The notes: generated by a model from the letters alone, not told the origin. A stretch of DNA of 12,265 nucleotides from Euperipatoides rowelli (GCA_003024985.2 PXIH01S0002014.1), one strand, 5' to 3'. Positions 1 to 9,034 are shown, counted from the stretch's first letter. A program made the numbers and translations.

Positions 1-22
1 TTTTGAACAGGTTATAGCATAC

Positions 23-156
23 CTTTCCAATTTTAAACATTTTGGGTGTAACTGTAAGTTTGTTATACAATTATCAGGTAAATTTTCACCATATTTGTCT
101 TTATAAACTACAGCGACTTTAGTGTTCCACACGCCATTTTTATGTCCATCAACTAT
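23..156 (-). CDS. internal exon of an unidentified gene (partial, most downstream in window)
   Basis: On the minus strand a pyrimidine-rich stretch ending TTTATTGCTAG opens a 134-bp open segment that closes at GAAAG|GTATGC, a good donor. It encodes 44 complete codons plus 2 bases, beginning IVDGHKNGVWNTK and containing VVYKDKYGENLPDNC and LHPKCLKLE. The segment is richer in G and C than its flanks. It starts in phase 0, which is exactly how the upstream segment at 3942-3887 ends, so the two read through as one peptide. The residue mix (alternating beta-type hydrophobics, a charged KDKYGE turn, two Cys) looks like a small folded domain, but I do not recognise the family. No start or stop codon is present, so the gene continues past the window start. 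Confidence rests on splice borders, phase and composition, not on homology. Confidence 0.58.
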
Positions 157-2350
157 CTAGCAATAAATAAAATGAAATAATTAAGTTTCAATTGAAGAAA
201 CCACAGGATCATAATAAAATCATTTTTTCATGGAATATTCAGAATAAAATTATTAAAATTGAGGGCTGGATAAACTAACGATCGTAATCTACCAGTTGAC
301 TGTTTAATGCTTTTTGGTAGACCGCCAATAATATACATTAGATTTTAAGTCCCAATTTTCCAAAACCATTGAAAACTCAATAAATAAATTAATACTAGGC
401 ATAATAGGATTATGTTATTATAAATAGTTGTATAATACACATTTTTAGTATATACAGTAACTATCTGCTCTTCTGCTTTTAATAAATAGTAAATAATTGT
501 ATATAGCAGTGATACCACATTATTAACTTTAAACGCATGATGGGAAAAAATAATACGAGCATTTCAAATTAAAAGTGTGCAGCTCAAATATGTTTTCTTG
601 TAAAAATTGCAGCTAAAAAGTGCTAAATTAATTTTTTTTCATGTTATAAATTAATCATTTTCTTGGCAAAAATAATTCCCATAATGATAATTATTAAAAG
701 AAATCTTGTATTACATTTACATGTAAATTTGTTTATAATCCAAATTGTACATTAAAAAAAAAAAAGTAGTAAATTTAATTTATTTTCTTACTAATGTCTA
801 ATATCCATTTTTTTTAATAAGTAAATACTTTTATTTACAAAAATAAAAATAACGGCAAAGTAAAAACAAAAACAATGAAATTCAAATCAATAATCAAAAT
901 TACAATATTTGTCCATAATTTATAATTTCAGAAACTTGACCTTTGATTTTATAATTTACCCCTACAGAATTTTTGTCCAGCCCCCCCCCTCCCCTGGTGG
1001 AATTTTTTTAAGACTATATCGCGGATAGATTTTCACTGGTAAAATAGAGCTTATGTAAAAATTAGTTGACACTGCTGTTATATACTGTAAATCAATATGA
1101 AAACTAATAGTAGGCGTTACTGTTGCCAATAAATTTTGGAAATTTTTTTTAAAAAAATTTTTTTTTAAATTTTAATTTTACATTAATTCTAATTACTTTT
1201 AATAACTCAAAAATTCATTTTGAATTAAAAATAAAAGTTTTATGATCAACTAAAATTTTCACATGATAAATATTAGTGCAGGGAGAGCCATGTTTAAAAC
1301 AAACGGGGTAGAAAAAAAAATAATAACCATCTCCAGTCCAGTGAAATTTGCTTCTCAGTGAAATATTTTGTACACCCAATCCTATAAACTTTTTATCAGA
1401 TAAAATAAATTTATTTTCTATTTTTTTTTGTGCAGATAAAGCATTTAAATTTTGGAAAACTTTTTACTTTTTTTTTTCCCGCACGACTTAAAAAAAAGGT
1501 CTCTCTATTTGGACTTAAATACATCTAAGTTGTCCGATCGCTTCATGTATGCCTTTAGAGCATACCCTTTGTGTATTTTAATACCCTTATATAAAACGGC
1601 GGTACGTAAACACACTGTTGTGCATATGTAGTATTTTCATATGAAGAATGGTCACATTTCTTTTTTGCATTCTGCGCATCTAATGATCTGCTTGCCACTT
1701 GGTAAGCCAGATTGTTCAAATTTAAAACATCTAATTTTGTCACAAGCGGAGTTACAGTACAAACTTCAAATGATTTGAAATAAAATGTATAACATGACAA
1801 ATAAAAGATCGTTGAAAAAAAAAAGTTTGAAAGCAGTTAAAAATGATTAAATCTGAATGGAACCTAAAGGTGTAAATTTGTAAGTAACTTTATACATTAT
1901 TGACTATAATTTGTTAAGTCTATTTGGGGAGAAAATGGAAAGAAAGTTTAGATACATTATATTCAGCATGACAAAAGCTACTGTATATATATAAAAAAAA
2001 GTTTGCTTGTTAACTTTACAGTAAAGTGCAAGATAAGAAAATGAAATGTGACCATGAATCAAATGTTTGTCTCATATGTCACGGATGCGTAGCAGTTCTC
2101 TAATTAAAATTATTTTAACGTGCGTGCAAATTTTTTATCTCTAAATGCATGGGCCAGGAGATCAATTTAGACATTGTCATTGTGGGTATTGTGCATTTTT
2201 TAAAAATTAGTTAATTTCCATATCGATTCGAGATGCTGTATTTAGGTGCATTTATTTGGAGCAGGGCATTTTTTAATTTCAAACCATCAGAATCGGTTTA
2301 GAATTCCTATAATCTCATAAATCGAATTACAAGATTATAATTTTTCAAAC
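157..2350. other. AT-rich intronic stretch, nothing recognised
   Basis: About 2.2 kb between the exon at 23-156 and the repeat block at 2351. It is dominated by A/T runs and AT palindromes (for example around 1141-1175) and holds a C9TC4 run at 981-994. An 81-codon minus-strand frame near 1555-1800 has no phase-compatible splice acceptor and is treated as chance. If the gene model is right this is part of the intron between the segments at 3887 and 156. Confidence 0.5.
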
Positions 2351-2820
2351 ATTAATTGGTCACAAAGATTTAAGGTGGCAGATTTTGTTGACCTCTTATG
2401 TTAGATATACTTCGTATTATTCTAACTCATTAGTGAAACCAGTGATGGATTCCAGTTAGTTGATTGATGTTTTTGTTTTAAAGCATTAAAATCCTCCATT
2501 TTAAATCAAGATGGTGGATTTGTTTCGACACTCATAGAATACATAGACTTTGCACTTTGTTAGTGAAACCAGCTAATAATAAATTACAATGAATCGATTT
2601 AAGAATTTTTCAACTGTTAAAATGTTAATTGGCCACCATATTGAATCAAGATGTCTGATTTTTTTGACCACTCATATACATTTTGTATTCTTTCAAACAT
2701 TAAAATAAGACAATTTTCTATTTTTGTCTAATGATGATTTTTTTTTTTTAAATGAATTTATAAAATCTTTTGTTGGCCACTTTTATCGAATCAAAGATTA
2801 GTCTTTTTGTCTAGGTCCTG
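2351..2820 (+). repeat. four degenerate ~140-bp tandem units
   Basis: Four related blocks recur near 2351, 2485, 2624 and 2770. Their cores begin near 2367, 2503, 2644 and 2790, a spacing of about 136-146 bp. The shared pattern is an ATTGGCCACCAT-like start, then AATCAAGATGGTGGATTT, then a T-run and GACCACTCATA. The first two units also carry a second shared string, TTAGTGAAACCAG, near 2430 and 2560. Units have diverged by many substitutions and small indels, so this is an old tandem duplication. The AAGATGGTGG core resembles a YY1-type site, which may be coincidence. No coding frame runs through the units. Confidence 0.6.
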
Positions 2821-3056
2821 ACAATTTTTTTTTTTTTATCTACTGCAAGTCTGGTTCAAATTAGTTAAGATTTAGGGCATTAGAATTATGGCAGAGTTAT
2901 CCATCAATCTATATTCCCCAGCATAATTAAGATGAATTCTTCTTCTAGAAATGAAAAAAAGCTAAACACATTTAAAATTAAGACAAGCCATAAGCTAATA
3001 TTAATTTCAAATTATTATCACATATTACCTCTAATCAGGTACCTTACATCCTAACA

Positions 3057-3091
3057 GGGGCCCTGGGACTGGAAATCCAGGCAGGGCCCGG
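3057..3091. repeat. GC-rich compact hairpin
   Basis: An isolated GC-rich island in very AT-rich sequence. GGGCCCT at 3058-3064 pairs with AGGGCCC at 3083-3089, and inside it CTGGA at 3069-3073 pairs with TCCAG at 3076-3080, leaving a minimal AA loop and a small internal bulge. It lies about 30 bp before a poly-T run near 3118-3131. The CAGGGGCC that opens it resembles a hAT-type terminus, but no matching inverted partner was found nearby. Function unknown. Confidence 0.6.
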
Positions 3092-3143
3092 TATTTCTCC
3101 CTTATATTTTTAATACTTTTTTTTTTTTTTTGCTGTTAAGTAT

Positions 3144-3815
3144 GTTAAAGGTCAAATGTAACATATTTTTTAAAAAAAAATTTTATCATTGATTTTCAAA
3201 GATAATTACTAGAAAAAAATATCCACTGGAAAAAAATAATTAAAAATGCATAGAAAAAAAGTTATTTAAAGATGAAATTAAGACTATTGCTATCCTCAGT
3301 CTGAGATTTGAAATTGAAAATTTCACATTTTTTGGGGGTCCGAGATTAATTTGATGATGAAACAGTCTCTACGGCTGTTTTCTTTGTAATGATTTAACAT
3401 GTAAATAGAGATATGTTTAACTTGTATTAAAGGTTGTTTTTAAAAAAAAAATTAATTGGAGATCATAATAGCACAAATGATGAATTTGATTAGGATTTTT
3501 TTACAAGTAATTAAACAATTAGTCCATAAGATTTCCAGCTTTAAGCTGACAAAGATAGCAAATATTGTATAGTTAAGTATAGCAAGCTCTATTCATTTCT
3601 AGTCTATGGCATCACAAAATATCTCCCCTGGTGTGTAAAGTGGATAATGTTGTTTTAAGGGGGAGGAGCTAAAGTCAATTATTTTAAAAATTGAATTGTA
3701 AATAACTATTGTTTTTTTTTCAATTTTTCTAGTAGAGATTTTTTTTTTTAGTAAAAATCTTTGAAAATCAATAATAAATTTTTTTTAAAAAAATCTGTTA
3801 CATTTGACATTTAAC
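3144..3815. mobile_element. MITE-like element with ~120-bp terminal inverted repeats
   Basis: The left arm (3144-3270) starts GTTAAAGGTCAAATGTAACA and the right arm (3698-3815) ends CTGTTACATTTGACATTTAAC, its imperfect reverse complement. Further matching blocks inside the arms include GATTTTCAAAGAT against ATCTTTGAAAATC and a TTTCTAGTA block. The centre (about 3271-3697) has no open frame, so any mobility would be non-autonomous. TAT lies directly outside both ends (3141-3143 and 3816-3818), compatible with a 3-bp target duplication but weak as evidence. The right arm and adjacent sequence are homologous to part of the element at 9914-10685. The superfamily cannot be assigned from the ends alone. 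Confidence 0.6.
3657..3815 (+). repeat. shared module, copy 1
   Basis: Opens with AAGGGGGAGGAGCTA, passes through TTGTAAATAACT, T-rich and A-rich blocks, and ends CATTTGACATTTAAC. The same order of landmarks occurs at 10454-10602, on the same strand. The similarity therefore extends along the whole module and is not only low-complexity sequence. It includes the right arm of the inverted-repeat element here. Confidence 0.65.
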
Positions 3816-3886
3816 TATGTACTGTATATCTTATGTGTAGTTTAGTCATCCATGCTTCTAATTGAAAAAAATAATTATTTACTTAC

Positions 3887-3942
3887 TTGCCATACTCTTT
3901 CTAAAATCACATGAACATCAACCGGTACATTATTTTTACTAT
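3887..3942 (-). CDS. internal exon of the unidentified minus-strand gene (partial)
   Basis: On the minus strand TTTTTTTTAATTTCAG, a textbook acceptor, is followed by 56 open bases that end CAA|GTAAGT, a near-consensus donor. Two bases complete a split codon, then come 18 codons reading SKNNVPVDVHVILERVWQ; the other two frames contain stops. The exon ends in phase 0, matching the start of the segment at 156-23. Its first two bases (AT) can join the single G left by the segment ending at 6396, giving Asp. These are the cleanest paired splice sites in the window. No motif or family is recognised in 18 residues; the peptide looks beta-strand then amphipathic. Confidence 0.58.
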
Positions 3943-5436
3943 CTGAAATTAAAAAAAATAATAAAAATCTGTGAGTAAAAGATTTCAATTAACAAACAAT
4001 TTACACAATTCTAATTTCTCAGCAGATTTAAACTTGTCTAAAAAAAATGTGCATAAACACTTAAAGTCAGTAGGTTGCCTATGTATTTGAACAAAACTGG
4101 TTATGCAAACCAATATACAGTATTTAAATTAAGTGTATAAGCCACATTCAAAAGTACTGTAGCTTAGGCTGCCCAAACTGCTTTTCAATTAGAAAATTTC
4201 ATAGAAATCAAGAAGCTATTCATGCAAGTAATTCTCCCCCAAATTGCAACATTATGATGGTATTTAGTTAGATTAAAAATCTATGGACATAAAAAAGATG
4301 ATCGTTAAAACATGATCTTAGCAATGTTTATTTTCCAGTGAATCATCATGTCATTAGGCACCAATCTTAGTGTCAGGCTGGGCATCACAGGCACTGATAC
4401 TAAATTTTTAGAACGGGGGCAAATCCTTGCCACCAGTTAAGGTGTACTGGAAGCATAAGCAATTGATGGTTGGATAGCAGATTGGCTGTTTCGGTCCAGT
4501 GGCAATTTAACTATTAGTTTTTTTAAATATTTAGTTTTTTTTTTTTTTTTTTTTATTATTATTATTTTGAATTCAGTCGATGCAACCAGTGCTAGTCTGT
4601 GGGTTTTTTTTTTTAATTTGCAGTGGATTAATCAATTTGAAAACAATTTAATATTATCTAAAAGGATATCTAAGCAATTCCTAGAGCCTTGAATTGACGG
4701 TCTGATTCTGCTGAACTCTATGATATTTTCTGAATTTTTAATAAATTTTCGTTTCCTCTTATGTTTGAATTGATATTTTAATTTCATCGTGATTCCTCGA
4801 CTGTTTGTGAATGATCAGCCTTGTCTGCAATTTCCTGTTTGATCCCTTATTCCATAATACATTAACTTGTAATGGTCGTCCTTTTAGGCTTGTTACTCTA
4901 GATTAAGTTGCTTCTAAGAACTTTATTTAATAGACAATATCTTGACTGTTCTGTTCGTTTAGACTGACCAGATTGCTTTCTTTGAAATAATTTTAAAGAT
5001 GTCTAGTAACAATTTGACTGCTCTTAAGTGTTTCCACCTAGAATGTTTGTTTATTGATTGTAATGTGGATGTTGTAAGATTCGGCGGATTATGTCTTTCA
5101 CATCATGTCTTATTTTTTTTAATTTTTAAATCAAATATTGTTTGGAAGCTGTGTAAATGAGGCCTATATCCTTTTGGGCTAGGGCCTTATATCATTATAT
5201 TTCAACTACTAATTCATTTTATGCAAATAATTATAGAAATATATTGCTAAATATTTGTTGTAGAGTGATTTATTTTGTATATTTGCAAATTGTTCAAATA
5301 AATAACACGTTAATTTAATATTCCAGCAGCAAACAGAAAAATCTAAAAACTTAGATAATCTGCACAATAACATCAAACTTATAATTAAACAAGCATAACA
5401 GATTCAAATACAAATATGAAGGATAACGGATCATAG
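3943..5436. other. AT-rich intronic stretch with one GC-elevated island and a poly-T tract
   Basis: Mostly featureless, T-rich on the plus strand from about 4570 to 5330. The segment 4348-4510 is visibly less AT-rich and contains GGCAAATCCTTGCC, a short self-complementary string; its open frame is only about 30 codons (4348-4440). It could be an old SINE or other retroelement remnant, but I found no clear polymerase III A and B boxes. Near 5160-5190 GGCCTATATC is repeated as GGCCTTATATC. No exon with paired splice sites was seen. Confidence 0.4.
4535..4567 (+). repeat. T20 tract followed by (ATT)n microsatellite
   Basis: Twenty T followed by about four ATT units. It sits 25-30 bp after the GC-elevated island at 4348-4510. 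It could be the simple-sequence tail of a degraded retroelement or an independent microsatellite. Confidence 0.7.
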
Positions 5437-5575
5437 TCCAGTGAGGTTGGCCCTAGTGACCAGCGGGGTTGTCCCTAGAGTCCAGCTAGGTTGTCCCTAG
5501 TTTAGCAAGGCTGTCCCTAGTGGTCCAGCGAGGTTGTCCCTAGAGTCCAACCTCGATGGATTCTAAGGACAACCT
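5437..5575 (+). repeat. 22-bp minisatellite that ends in inverted units
   Basis: Five head-to-tail units of 21-22 bp with consensus TCCAGCGAGGTTGTCCCTAG plus two variable bases start at 5437, 5459, 5481, 5503 and 5524. Units differ at a few positions (for example GTTGGCC in the first and AAGGCTG in the fourth). After the fifth unit the orientation flips: 5547-5575 reads as the reverse complement of about one and a third units. As a result 5531-5549 and 5557-5575 form a 19-bp stem with 17 exact pairs and a 7-base loop (ACCTCGA). The array is much more GC-rich than its surroundings. No coding potential is apparent. Confidence 0.85.
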
Positions 5576-5663
5576 AAAGTTCTATAAGCAAATATTATAT
5601 TGTTGGAATTTTGTAAATATTGCTAGTAGCTAAATGATTAAAAACTGAATCTCTAGAAAATCG

Positions 5664-5783
5664 GGCAGCAACTGAAGAGTTGTTTTTTTTTCAACAGATG
5701 GCAAAATTCTGCCGTTAACAACTGCTGCCATTTAATTCTTTTGGCATATCATTTGTCCTCTGATAAAGGGACAAACGCCAAAA
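5664..5783. repeat. cluster of nested hairpins
   Basis: Several inverted repeats sit side by side. GGCAGCA (5664-5670) and GTTGTT (5679-5684) together mirror AACAACTGCTGCC (5717-5729), with an 8-base bulge in the left arm. Inside it GGCA (5700-5703) faces TGCC (5710-5713). Directly after, TTTTGGC (5739-5745) and TTTGTCC (5752-5758) pair with GGACAAA (5769-5775) and GCCAAAA (5777-5783) around a 10-base loop. The cluster could be a foldback element or the terminal structure of a degraded transposon. I cannot name a structured RNA family that matches it. Confidence 0.6.
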
Positions 5784-5792
5784 AAAATTCTA

Positions 5793-6160
5793 CATTATAT
5801 AATGGGATAGTCAGCATACAAAGTGGGATAAACAGCACATTATGATGAGAGCTCAGGAGAGTGCCTACACATGGTTAGATGGACAATAAACTGCGGGATA
5901 GTTGCTAATGTAAGCTTATAAGAATAGTATATTATGGTAGGGAATCTGATAGACAGGTTAGATTAAAATATACTATAATGGAATAGGCATTACATAACGT
6001 TGCTCATATATTATGTTGGCACAGTCAAAACATAAAATTCCTCATGCACTATATTAAATTGGTCATACAATATAAAGCTTCTCATGCATATTAAATTTGT
6101 CATACAATATATTATGGTGGGACAATTGCTACACATGTTGAGATAACCTGTACAGTATAT
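5793..6160 (+). repeat. degenerate repeat block, units ~40 bp
   Basis: Variants of a core like TATATTATGGTGGGACAATT recur near 5793, 5819, 5888, 5929, 6007 and 6108 with irregular spacing. The clearest adjacent pair begins CTCATGCA at 6041 and again at 6081, both continuing through ATATTAAATT, a GTCATACAATATA string and AT-rich sequence, so the period there is about 40 bp. Elsewhere the repeats are strongly diverged. The open frame crossing part of this block is a by-product of the repeat. Confidence 0.55.
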
Positions 6161-6220
6161 TAAGGTGTAAAAGATTAAAGGATAAGAAAATAAAATCCTA
6201 GACAGCATTTGGGATGACCA

Positions 6221-6239
6221 TTTTTTTTTTTTTTTTTTT
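6221..6239 (-). repeat. A19 tract (minus strand)
   Basis: Nineteen T on the plus strand, read as A19 on the minus strand. It follows the TAG at 6304 by about 65 bp. No AATAAA lies between them. It may be the tail of a retrocopy or simply one of many homopolymers in this window. Confidence 0.6.
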
Positions 6240-6395
6240 CAAATCTATGCACAGTATGTAATAAAAGTGCAGAAATGTATTGTCTGTATATCTGTAAGGT
6301 TTGCTACTCTTCAACTTTTTGTCCTAGTGCAATGGTGTTTGATTTAATTAAAAGCTCTGCTAAAGTAGATCCGACTGATGCTATTTTCTGGTTAC

Positions 6396-6462
6396 CTATG
6401 ACCTCTTCCCTGTCCTGAGGACTAATTTCTGAAAATTTAGTGAGGAAAAGCTCCCAAGTTTG
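6396..6462 (-). CDS. candidate internal exon of the unidentified minus-strand gene
   Basis: On the minus strand an acceptor at CTGGCCAG (or at TTTTGCTATATAG, 8 bases upstream) opens a frame reading QTWELFLTKFSEISPQDR, then EEVI. A donor GTCATAG|GTAACC leaves one base, which joins the AT of the segment at 3942 to give Asp. With the acceptor at 6462 the start is phase 0, matching the end of the segment at 8075. Base composition is clearly less AT-rich than the flanks and the peptide looks like a charged amphipathic helix. Alternative: the frame stays open past the donor to a TAG at 6306-6304, adding about 30 plausible residues ending ALGQKVEE. About 65 bp beyond that stop lies an A19 tract on this strand, so it might instead be a terminal exon or a retrocopy. 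The protein is not recognised. Confidence 0.42.
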
Positions 6463-6987
6463 CTGGCCAGCTATATAGCAAAAGCAAACTACAGAGTTCA
6501 AATTACTCCAGAACAGCCAGAGCTACATTTTAAAATTTATTTATAGCCACTGTGGTGGCTTCATTTGCTATAAATTAAATACTTTTTCATTTCATTTCTT
6601 TTATAGACCTTAAGTCAAACAATATCTAGTTACAGTATATTCAGCCCAGTTACTTTGACGATAAAATGATGTAAATAACTTTTTTTCTTCTATTAATTTT
6701 AATAAAAATAAAAAATATATATATTTTCCAAATAAATGTTGCCCGATACATATGCAGAGAATATAAAATTAAATTAACCAACAAAGTAATTAAAGGCTTT
6801 TCACAATATACTGTATACACTGTACAAGCATGTGTAGTTTAAAACGTCACAAATAATTAAATATTAAATGCTATGTGATTATCTCAAGCCATTCATTAGC
6901 AATTAGCACTTAGAAAACTGCAGAACTCAACTTTGGATCCCTGAGAAAATCCTATGTGCCTACCAAAGTTTTAGAAATATTACAATT
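6463..6987. other. AT-rich intronic stretch, nothing recognised
   Basis: No paired splice sites or repeats of note apart from an (AT)n patch near 6714-6724 and two TACAGTA/TACTGTA heptamers (6631 and 6809). Confidence 0.45.
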
Positions 6988-7066
6988 TATATTTATTTAT
7001 TTATTTATATCAGCAGAACCTTCATTACAATGGTCCTCCAGGCCCTTGTCACATGTAGAGATTTCA
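6988..7066 (-). mobile_element. 3' tail of a non-LTR retrotransposon or SINE (fragment)
   Basis: Read on the minus strand, a less AT-rich segment (ACATGTGACAAGGGCCTGG, GACCATTGTAATGAAGG, TTCTGCTG) runs straight into ATATAAATAAATAAATAAAT. A short conserved 3' end followed by a tetranucleotide microsatellite such as (ATAA)n is the usual signature of CR1/L2-type LINEs and of SINEs that share their tails in many animals. No upstream reverse-transcriptase reading frame is visible, so the copy would be heavily 5'-truncated. Family assignment is from general appearance only. Confidence 0.45.
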
Positions 7067-8074
7067 AATCGTAATTTAGGTTTTAAAAAAATATTATAGA
7101 AACACATGAAAATTGTAATGTGACTAATAGAATTAGCAATGAATGTGATTTTATTTCATTTTTTAAATATTTATAGAAATGGTACAATATTAATAAGAAC
7201 AGTTTTTTTTAAGTAGAAATTATGACAATTTGGAAAATATATCAAAAAGATTTGCTTCACTGCTTAGAAAACTAAAAAGAAAAACGTACTAAGCCATAAC
7301 AAAATGAGGATTACTATCAAGTAAAATAGATGATAATGAATATAGTAATATACTGTAAGTGTTAATGCTGAAAAGAAGAAAGAAAAACAACATTAACAAG
7401 AGAAACAGACACCAGACTCTAGAAAAAAAATAAAAGAATTTTAATTTTTATGGATTAGTTATAAGACTTTGAATTTGAAGATCTAAGAAAAGAAAAATTT
7501 AAAAAGGAAAATGGATTAGTAGGATTAGTAGAGGAGCTATTGAAATCTAGAAAAATAAAATTTTAATGAAAGGGTTAGTAAAAGTAGCACCTGAATCTTG
7601 CTATTCAATCAAGGCAGAGCACTGTAGAATTTTTGAAGTAGTTTGAATAAAAATTCTATATATTAGGATTAAATTGCTAACACCGGCTTAATCTGAGAAA
7701 AAATTGAAATATGTAAAAGACAGACATAAACCAATTTAAATAAAGCATCGACTAACTACAAAATTATTACAGACAAGCAACTGATGCGAGACATTAATCT
7801 AAGGCAAAAGCATAATTTAAATTCTCTTTTGTAAGTAGCGATCTAAACTCAGTTTGAGAATTGAAGACAAAATCAAAACAAAATGGAAACAAGAAAGGGT
7901 AACCCAAACACTTAAAAAAAATTAAAAAAAAAAAAAACTAATAGTAAATAATTGTCAGAATATATACTGATTTGGGTCAATTTTTTAACTTTAAAAACAA
8001 TAATTACATACTAAATTATATGCAGTGAGAATTAAACTTTTTTTTTTAAAAAAAGTGCATTTATAATAGCCTAC
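7067..8074. other. AT-rich, plus-strand purine-biased intronic stretch
   Basis: From about 7260 to 7600 the plus strand is rich in A and G (runs such as AAGAAGAAAGAAAAAC), which makes the minus strand pyrimidine-rich, as introns of a minus-strand gene often are. Short strings like ATGGATTAGT recur near 7450 and 7511. No exon, RNA gene or mobile element was recognised. Confidence 0.45.
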
Positions 8075-8168
8075 CAATGATGTTGTTGGTCTCTCACTCC
8101 AGGCTATCAAGAAAACGACTTTCCAGGATGCAACCGATTCTCCTGAAAAAATGCTTGCTATAAGACCA
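8075..8168 (-). CDS. candidate internal exon of the unidentified minus-strand gene
   Basis: On the minus strand a long pyrimidine-rich tract ending CACTCTCCCCCATCTTAG precedes 94 open bases that stop at ACATCATTG|GTAGGC, an acceptable donor. One base completes a split codon, then 31 codons read GLIASIFSGESVASWKVV, FLIAWSERPTTSL. Composition is much less AT-rich than the neighbourhood, and the polypyrimidine tract is among the best in the window. The single leading base fits the two bases left over by the weaker candidate at 11008-11054, giving Ser. The phase-0 end fits the segment at 6462. The frame stays open for some codons past the donor, so the end is less certain than the start. The hydrophobic-plus-Trp pattern suggests a buried helix or strand; family unknown. 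Confidence 0.45.
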
Positions 8169-8225
8169 CTAAGATGGGGGAGAGTGGTTGTTTTAGGATG
8201 GGTGAAAGGGGAGGGAGTGATCAAA
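8169..8225 (-). promoter_or_regulatory. polypyrimidine tract and 3' splice site
   Basis: About 55 bases that are strongly C/T-rich on the minus strand (CACTCCCTCCCCTTTCACCC, then ACCACTCTCCCCCATCTTAG), ending in the AG that defines the exon start at 8168. The plus-strand reading of the same bases gives an open frame that is only a shadow. Confidence 0.45.
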
Positions 8226-8963
8226 TTGTGACCAACATCTATAAGCGTTTCAAAAAAGCATACACAAAGTTTGAAACAGAGCAGGGAAGTTTTAAAAAAG
8301 TTATTGTCAGGTATGCAGTACATACAGTACATGTGGATTTCCCAAATAATGTACTACAAGGCAGGAAAATTTTAAGTTTACACGAGAGCAAATGCAAAAT
8401 AACAATGTAATGAAAATGTTTAACAATTCATACCTGCATTGCTCAAATTAACAAAAATGCAAATTAGGAGGAAGGATAGCAGTTAAACAAACAACAAACC
8501 AGCATAAGCAATAGAAATTTAACTTTTACAAAAAAAAAAAAATACACACTATATCTTAAAAAAAATGGAAAAAAAAGGAAAGGGTCATGATCACTTAAAA
8601 AGTAATAACTGTTTGAATTAATTGCTGATATTTTATAAATTTTCTAATTTGACAAAAATGATAAACACAATTTGTGCCTGATGGTTTAAATTGGCAAGAT
8701 TCTTTATCAATTTGAAGCTTAAAGTGATTTATGAATGCCTATTTCAACTTCATGGATTTATGTGTATTTTTGTATAAAAATGCTTGTTNAATTAATCAAT
8801 TTGTTATATTNGGTCCNTAAATACATCAAAATTTGACTTTTATGCCAATATGTATCAAATTATCAAACCAGCTTGACGTATTTTGCCAGAAAAATCTCAA
8901 GCAGATTCCAGTAATAGTGGTTGACTGGTTGTCAGACCAGAATAGGGCCGTTTCCTTCACAGA
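8226..8963. other. intronic stretch with three undetermined bases
   Basis: AT-rich with no recognised gene. Undetermined bases occur at 8789, 8811 and 8817. On the minus strand near 8434 a pyrimidine-rich tract ends AATGCAG|GTATGA, which can be read as acceptor or donor but does not delimit a convincing exon. Confidence 0.45.
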
Positions 8964-9034
8964 CCAATCAGAATGTAGATCAGTGATTCAAAGCTTTATT
9001 CTTTTTAAATTTGCAGTCGGTGGTTTTTATAAAA
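8964..9034 (+). promoter_or_regulatory. CCAAT box and TATA box pair (predicted plus-strand core promoter)
   Basis: ACCAATCAG at 8963-8971 is a full match to the NF-Y type CCAAT motif, and TATAAAA at 9028-9034 is a consensus TATA box. They are 60 bp apart on the same strand, as in promoters with CCAAT near -90 and TATA near -30, which would place initiation near 9060. The surrounding 8860-9060 is less AT-rich than its flanks. The plus strand here is antisense to the putative gene. No clear downstream gene follows, so this may be an antisense or non-coding transcript promoter, a mobile-element promoter, or chance. Confidence 0.35.

Noticed and set aside
1555-1800. 81-codon minus-strand open frame with a GTATGC donor-like end
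   Set aside because: At this composition a frame of this length is expected by chance, and no acceptor in a phase compatible with the neighbouring exons was found.
3055-3066. CAGGGGCC as a hAT-type left terminus
   Set aside because: No matching inverted CCCTG-type end was found within a few kilobases to the right, and the string is explained by the local hairpin.
4348-4510. tRNA-derived SINE with polymerase III boxes
   Set aside because: GGGGCAAATCC is a partial B-box match only, the A box is not convincing and the hairpin does not fold like a T arm.
8174-8410. 78-codon plus-strand frame
   Set aside because: It is the complement of the polypyrimidine tract of the minus-strand exon at 8075-8168.
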